Origin: Gemmatimonadota bacterium
GTDB lineage: Bacteria > ARS69
DNA length: 8,955 nucleotides
Direction of reading: 5' to 3'
NCBI GenBank assembly: GCA_020431545.1
Contig: JAGQIB010000344.1
Coordinates: forward strand, 1-8,955
Every line of letters begins with the position of its first letter. Position 1 is the first letter of the stretch. This document shows, piece by piece, positions 6,626 to 8,955 of the stretch. The notes beneath the pieces were generated by a model that saw only the letters and a list, made by a program, of their open reading frames with translations, was not told the DNA's origin and searched no databases. A program made the translations under genes and the position numbers.

Positions 6626-6631
6626 GGGAGG
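6626..6631 (+). promoter_or_regulatory. Strong ribosome binding site for the gene at 6637
   Basis: GGGAGG is five bases upstream of ATG 6637. It fixes the start of the first gene of the sigma-54 operon and, with the signal peptide that follows, excludes upstream starts in the same frame. Confidence 0.75.
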
Positions 6632-6636
6632 TCCTC

Positions 6637-7710
6637 ATGAAACGGCTCGACGCAGTTCGAAGAGCGATCCGGCTCCCCCTGATGCTCCTGGCCGCGGCCC
6701 TCGTGCTCGGCCCCGCGATCGCGCGGGCGCAGGGCGGGGGCGGCGACGGACCGGGCGGCCGCCTGGAGGATGCGTTGCTCCGCACGGACGAGCAGCTCGC
6801 CCGCGCGGAAGAGATCGTGGATCAGAGCGGATCGGAGCGAGCCCACGTTCTCCTCCAGGCGGCGCTCCGATTGCAGGAAGGCGCCTGGGAGCGCTTTCAC
6901 GGAAACCAGTTGCTGATCGCCGCGCGCCGCACGCAGGAAGCGCGCGAGGCCGGCGCGCGGGCGGTCCGCCTCGCCCGCCAGGACGACGGGTTGCGCGAGC
7001 GCGCCACCCGCGAGGTGGAGCTCGCGGAGCGGTCTCTCGCGCAGTCGCAGGATTCGGACTTCGAGCCGCCGCCGCCGGCCCAGCGAATGCTGCGCGAGGC
7101 GGCGATGCTCTCCGAGCGCGCCCGACTGCAGCTCCAGGAGCAGCGCTTCGAGGCGGCTCTCCGTCTCGCGGTCTCCGCACGCCGCATGCTGCGCCAGGCC
7201 GACGCGCTGTCCGGCGGGGACCGCGATCGCCCCCGTGTCCTCCGCGAACTCGAGCGCACGGATCACCTGATCGAGCGGGTGGAACCCGTGATCGGCGACA
7301 GCGGCGACGACGCCGCCGCCGCATTGCTCGAGAAGGGAACGAATCTGCAGGAACGCGCGTGGCAGTCCTGGGAAGACGGCAAGGCGCGTCTCGCATTCGT
7401 GGAGACGCGCGAGGCCCGCTCGCTCGCGAACCGTGCCCACCAGCAGGTGTCCGGGCCGCTCGACGCCGCGTTCGTGGAGGCCGCGCTCGTACGCACCGAG
7501 GAACGCCTGGAGCGTGCTTCCGAGGAAGTCGGCGGCAGCGACCGTCCGGTCGCGCAGGCTCTGCTGCGGCGCGCCCAGGAACGGCAGCGCCTCGCCCACG
7601 ACCTGTTCGACGCGGGTGACTTGCGCGGCGCTCTGGCTCAGACCCGGATCGCGGGAACCCTGGCCGCTCGCGCGGGACAGCTCGCGAAGGAGGCGGGAGG
7701 TGAGCGGTGA
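6637..7710 (+). CDS. Secreted all-helical repeat protein, function unknown
   Basis: The protein has 357 residues and I do not recognise the family. A clear signal peptide (basic n-region, then L-P-L-M-L-L-A-A-A-L-V-L) ends at A-R-A before Q, after residue 31. The mature part is rich in Ala, Arg, Glu, Gln and Leu, has no cysteine, and appears almost wholly helical. About three copies of a ~70-75 residue unit are visible (42-114, 200-270, 276-350). Each starts like L-x-R-T-D/E-E-x-L-x-R-A, continues with a short S-G/G-S-D loop, and ends with a TPR-like helical hairpin (pattern A-x-x-x-F/W-x-x-G-x(4)-A-x-x-x-T-x-x-A-R). An extra half unit lies at ~160-188. A Pro-rich spacer (E-P-P-P-P) sits near 143-147. 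It is probably a periplasmic scaffold or coiled-coil adaptor. It is the first gene after the sigma-54 promoter, and the next gene overlaps its stop by 4 bases. Confidence 0.75.
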   Translation: MKRLDAVRRAIRLPLMLLAAALVLGPAIARAQGGGGDGPGGRLEDALLRTDEQLARAEEIVDQSGSERAHVLLQAALRLQEGAWERFHGNQLLIAARRTQEAREAGARAVRLARQDDGLRERATREVELAERSLAQSQDSDFEPPPPAQRMLREAAMLSERARLQLQEQRFEAALRLAVSARRMLRQADALSGGDRDRPRVLRELERTDHLIERVEPVIGDSGDDAAAALLEKGTNLQERAWQSWEDGKARLAFVETREARSLANRAHQQVSGPLDAAFVEAALVRTEERLERASEEVGGSDRPVAQALLRRAQERQRLAHDLFDAGDLRGALAQTRIAGTLAARAGQLAKEAGGER

Positions 7711-8078
7711 AGCCGGTCCTCTTGGCTCTGGCGCTGCTGATCCTCGAGGCCCCGCCGCTCGCGGCCGGGGCCCTCGCGGACGGTTCGCCTCCGGCGAGCG
7801 GGGCGGCGGGGGCGGGCGGCGAAGGCGCGTCGATCCCGCCTCCTTCGGAGCAGGAGGCGCGCTTCGAATCGCTCGCACGACGTTACGACGAGCTCTCGGG
7901 GCAGCCGCCGGTCGCGGAGGACTGGAGCGCGGAAGCGAAATGGGTGGAGGCCGAGTCCATCGCGAGCGTGGCGGAAGAGCTGTTCGAGGAAGGCGAGATC
8001 GAGGTCGCGTCCGATCTGCTCGAGGAAGCGGTCGCTCTGCTCGCGCTCTCCGCCCCGGCCGACTCCTCGCGGAACTGA
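7707..8078 (+). CDS. Small secreted protein with one TPR-like helical hairpin
   Basis: The protein has 123 residues and unknown function. GTG at 7707 overlaps the upstream stop as GTGA, with a strong GGGAGG six bases upstream (7695-7700). The signal peptide (K-P-V-L-L-A-L-A-L-L-I-L) is probably cleaved after A-L-A at residue 24. A Gly/Ala/Pro-rich low-complexity linker spans ~25-47. The remainder is acidic and helical. Residues 85-113 (I-A-S-V-A-E-E-L-F-E-E-G, then A-S-D-L-L-E-E-A) resemble the hairpin at 317-345 of the preceding protein (R-L-A-H-D-L-F-D-A-G-D-L-R-G-A). This suggests a shared module and a common role. There are no cysteines and no catalytic motif. It is translationally coupled on both sides, because the next gene's CTG overlaps its stop. 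Confidence 0.7.
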   Translation: MKPVLLALALLILEAPPLAAGALADGSPPASGAAGAGGEGASIPPPSEQEARFESLARRYDELSGQPPVAEDWSAEAKWVEAESIASVAEELFEEGEIEVASDLLEEAVALLALSAPADSSRN

Positions 8079-8955
8079 GGCGGGGCTTTGCGGCGGTCCT
8101 CGTCGCGACGTTTCTCGCGGCCGCCGCGGCCCGTGCGGTGGAGATCGAAGTCGTGCCGTCCCTCGGCGTCGCGTTCGAGCACTACGGCGAGACCTACGCG
8201 ATCACCGCGGACCAGGACACCGTGGCGGTGATCGACGATCTCGGCACCGTGGGCACACTGTCGCTGCGCTCCCGCGGCTCGCTCGCGAATCGCTTCCGCC
8301 TCGACGGCTCCGCGCAGTGGGGGAACCAGACCGCGCGGCTCTCTCTCGACTTCGACGGCCGCTGGCGGCGCGGCGCGAACGAGTTCGAGCTCGCGCAGGA
8401 GACCGGCTGGCGTCACTTCCGGGACTCCGGGGACTACGCGCTCTCGAGCGATCACCTGCGCGAGCGCGCGCGAGTCGGCTGGACGCGTGACCTCGGCGAA
8501 CGACTGTCGTTGCGCTTGCGTCACCGGTTCGACGGCATCTGGTACGCGACCCCGGATCCGTACAACCTCGATTCGATCTCCCACGAGCCGGGGTTCGAGT
8601 TGCGCTGGCGCAACGAGGACTTCGACGAGATCCGCGGCGGCTACCGGTTCACGCGCCGCTCCGTGCCGGACTCCACCACGCTCGGCTACGACCGCCACAC
8701 CCTGGAGGCCGGCGGCGTGTGGGCCTTCGGCAGCGCGATCACGCTCGACGTGACGGATCGCGCGGATCGTCGCACCTACGATCCCGGGAGCGTGCGGGAG
8801 AGCTCCTGGGAGAACCGCGCCGACGTCTCTCTCGATCTGGACGCAGGTGCCCTCACCACCTTCCGCTTCCGTCACGCGAACGAGGTGGTGCGCTTCGACG
8901 CGCCGGACGATCTGGACTTCGACTACGAGTGGGCCCGCACGTCGTTCGTCGTGGA
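8075..8955 (+). CDS. Outer-membrane beta-barrel-like protein, 5' part (3' end outside window)
   Basis: The frame is open from 8075 to the window end, about 293 codons. The only start giving a signal peptide is CTG 8075-8077, which overlaps the upstream TGA as CTGA. It reads (M)RRGFAAVLVATFL, then five alanines and R-A, with cleavage after residue 21. No ATG, GTG or TTG gives an intact signal: the first in-frame GTG falls at residue 22, after the signal. No good Shine-Dalgarno precedes the CTG, so coupling to the upstream gene is likely. The mature part alternates polar and hydrophobic or aromatic residues in strand-sized runs (R-L-S-L-D-F-D-G-R-W, L-S-L-R-L-R-H-R-F, F-E-L-R-W-R-N-E-D-F, T-F-R-F-R-H-A-N-E-V-V), joined by Asp/Gly/Asn-rich turns, as in outer-membrane barrels. 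It has no cysteines in the visible part. The specific family is unrecognised; it is the third gene of the sigma-54 operon. Confidence 0.68.
   Translation, partial: MRRGFAAVLVATFLAAAAARAVEIEVVPSLGVAFEHYGETYAITADQDTVAVIDDLGTVGTLSLRSRGSLANRFRLDGSAQWGNQTARLSLDFDGRWRRGANEFELAQETGWRHFRDSGDYALSSDHLRERARVGWTRDLGERLSLRLRHRFDGIWYATPDPYNLDSISHEPGFELRWRNEDFDEIRGGYRFTRRSVPDSTTLGYDRHTLEAGGVWAFGSAITLDVTDRADRRTYDPGSVRESSWENRADVSLDLDAGALTTFRFRHANEVVRFDAPDDLDFDYEWARTSFVV

Noticed and set aside
7724..7739. TGGC-N8-TGC match resembling a sigma-54 promoter (TGGCTCTGGCGCTGCT)
   Set aside because: It lies within the signal-peptide codons of the gene at 7707, differs from consensus at several positions, and has no gene suitably placed downstream. 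Probably chance.
7883..8875. 330-codon minus-strand open frame at the window end
   Set aside because: It is antisense to the barrel-like gene, which has a signal peptide and strand-like alternation. The minus product is low-complexity and motif-free.

Overview
The window is GC-rich (visually about two thirds G+C or more, with third codon positions almost all G/C) and comes from a Gram-negative bacterium. It encodes a lipoprotein-like periplasmic thiol protein, several Sec-type signal peptides, an outer-membrane-barrel-like protein and sigma-54 machinery. No taxonomic marker is present. A high-GC deltaproteobacterium-like lineage or a candidate phylum (for example Eisenbacteria- or Gemmatimonadota-like) would fit, but that is a guess. 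All seven genes are on the + strand, and no RNA gene, mobile element or CRISPR array was seen.

Layout: (1) 1-248 is the 3' end of a thioredoxin gene (trxA), followed by a GC-rich hairpin with a GTGA tetraloop (295-322) and a second hairpin (332-352). (2) 491-6433 is a tightly overlapping four-gene operon: a secreted protein built like an M1-family peptidase but with every zinc and catalytic position replaced; a TlpA-like thioredoxin fused to a DsbD-alpha-like domain; a two-TM sensor histidine kinase; and an NtrC-type sigma-54 activator. (3) 6434-6636 is a regulatory gap. It holds a perfect 16-bp dyad (TGAACC-N4-GGTTCA) at the activator's stop codon and, about 120 bp further on, a near-perfect sigma-54 promoter (TGGCACGACCTCTGCA, 6563-6578). 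(4) 6637-8955 is the presumed target operon: a secreted helical-repeat protein, a small secreted protein carrying one copy of a similar helical module, and an outer-membrane-beta-barrel-like protein that runs off the window.

Reading the parts together (inference): the kinase probably senses an envelope state that may involve the two periplasmic proteins encoded with it. The activator then binds the dyad upstream and drives the sigma-54 promoter of a three-gene secreted/outer-membrane module. None of the three output proteins is a family I recognise, so this looks like a self-contained, possibly undescribed envelope system. Two genes (2653 and 8075) appear to start at CTG inside a CTGA overlap with the preceding stop codon, so start-codon-limited gene callers would mis-start or miss them.
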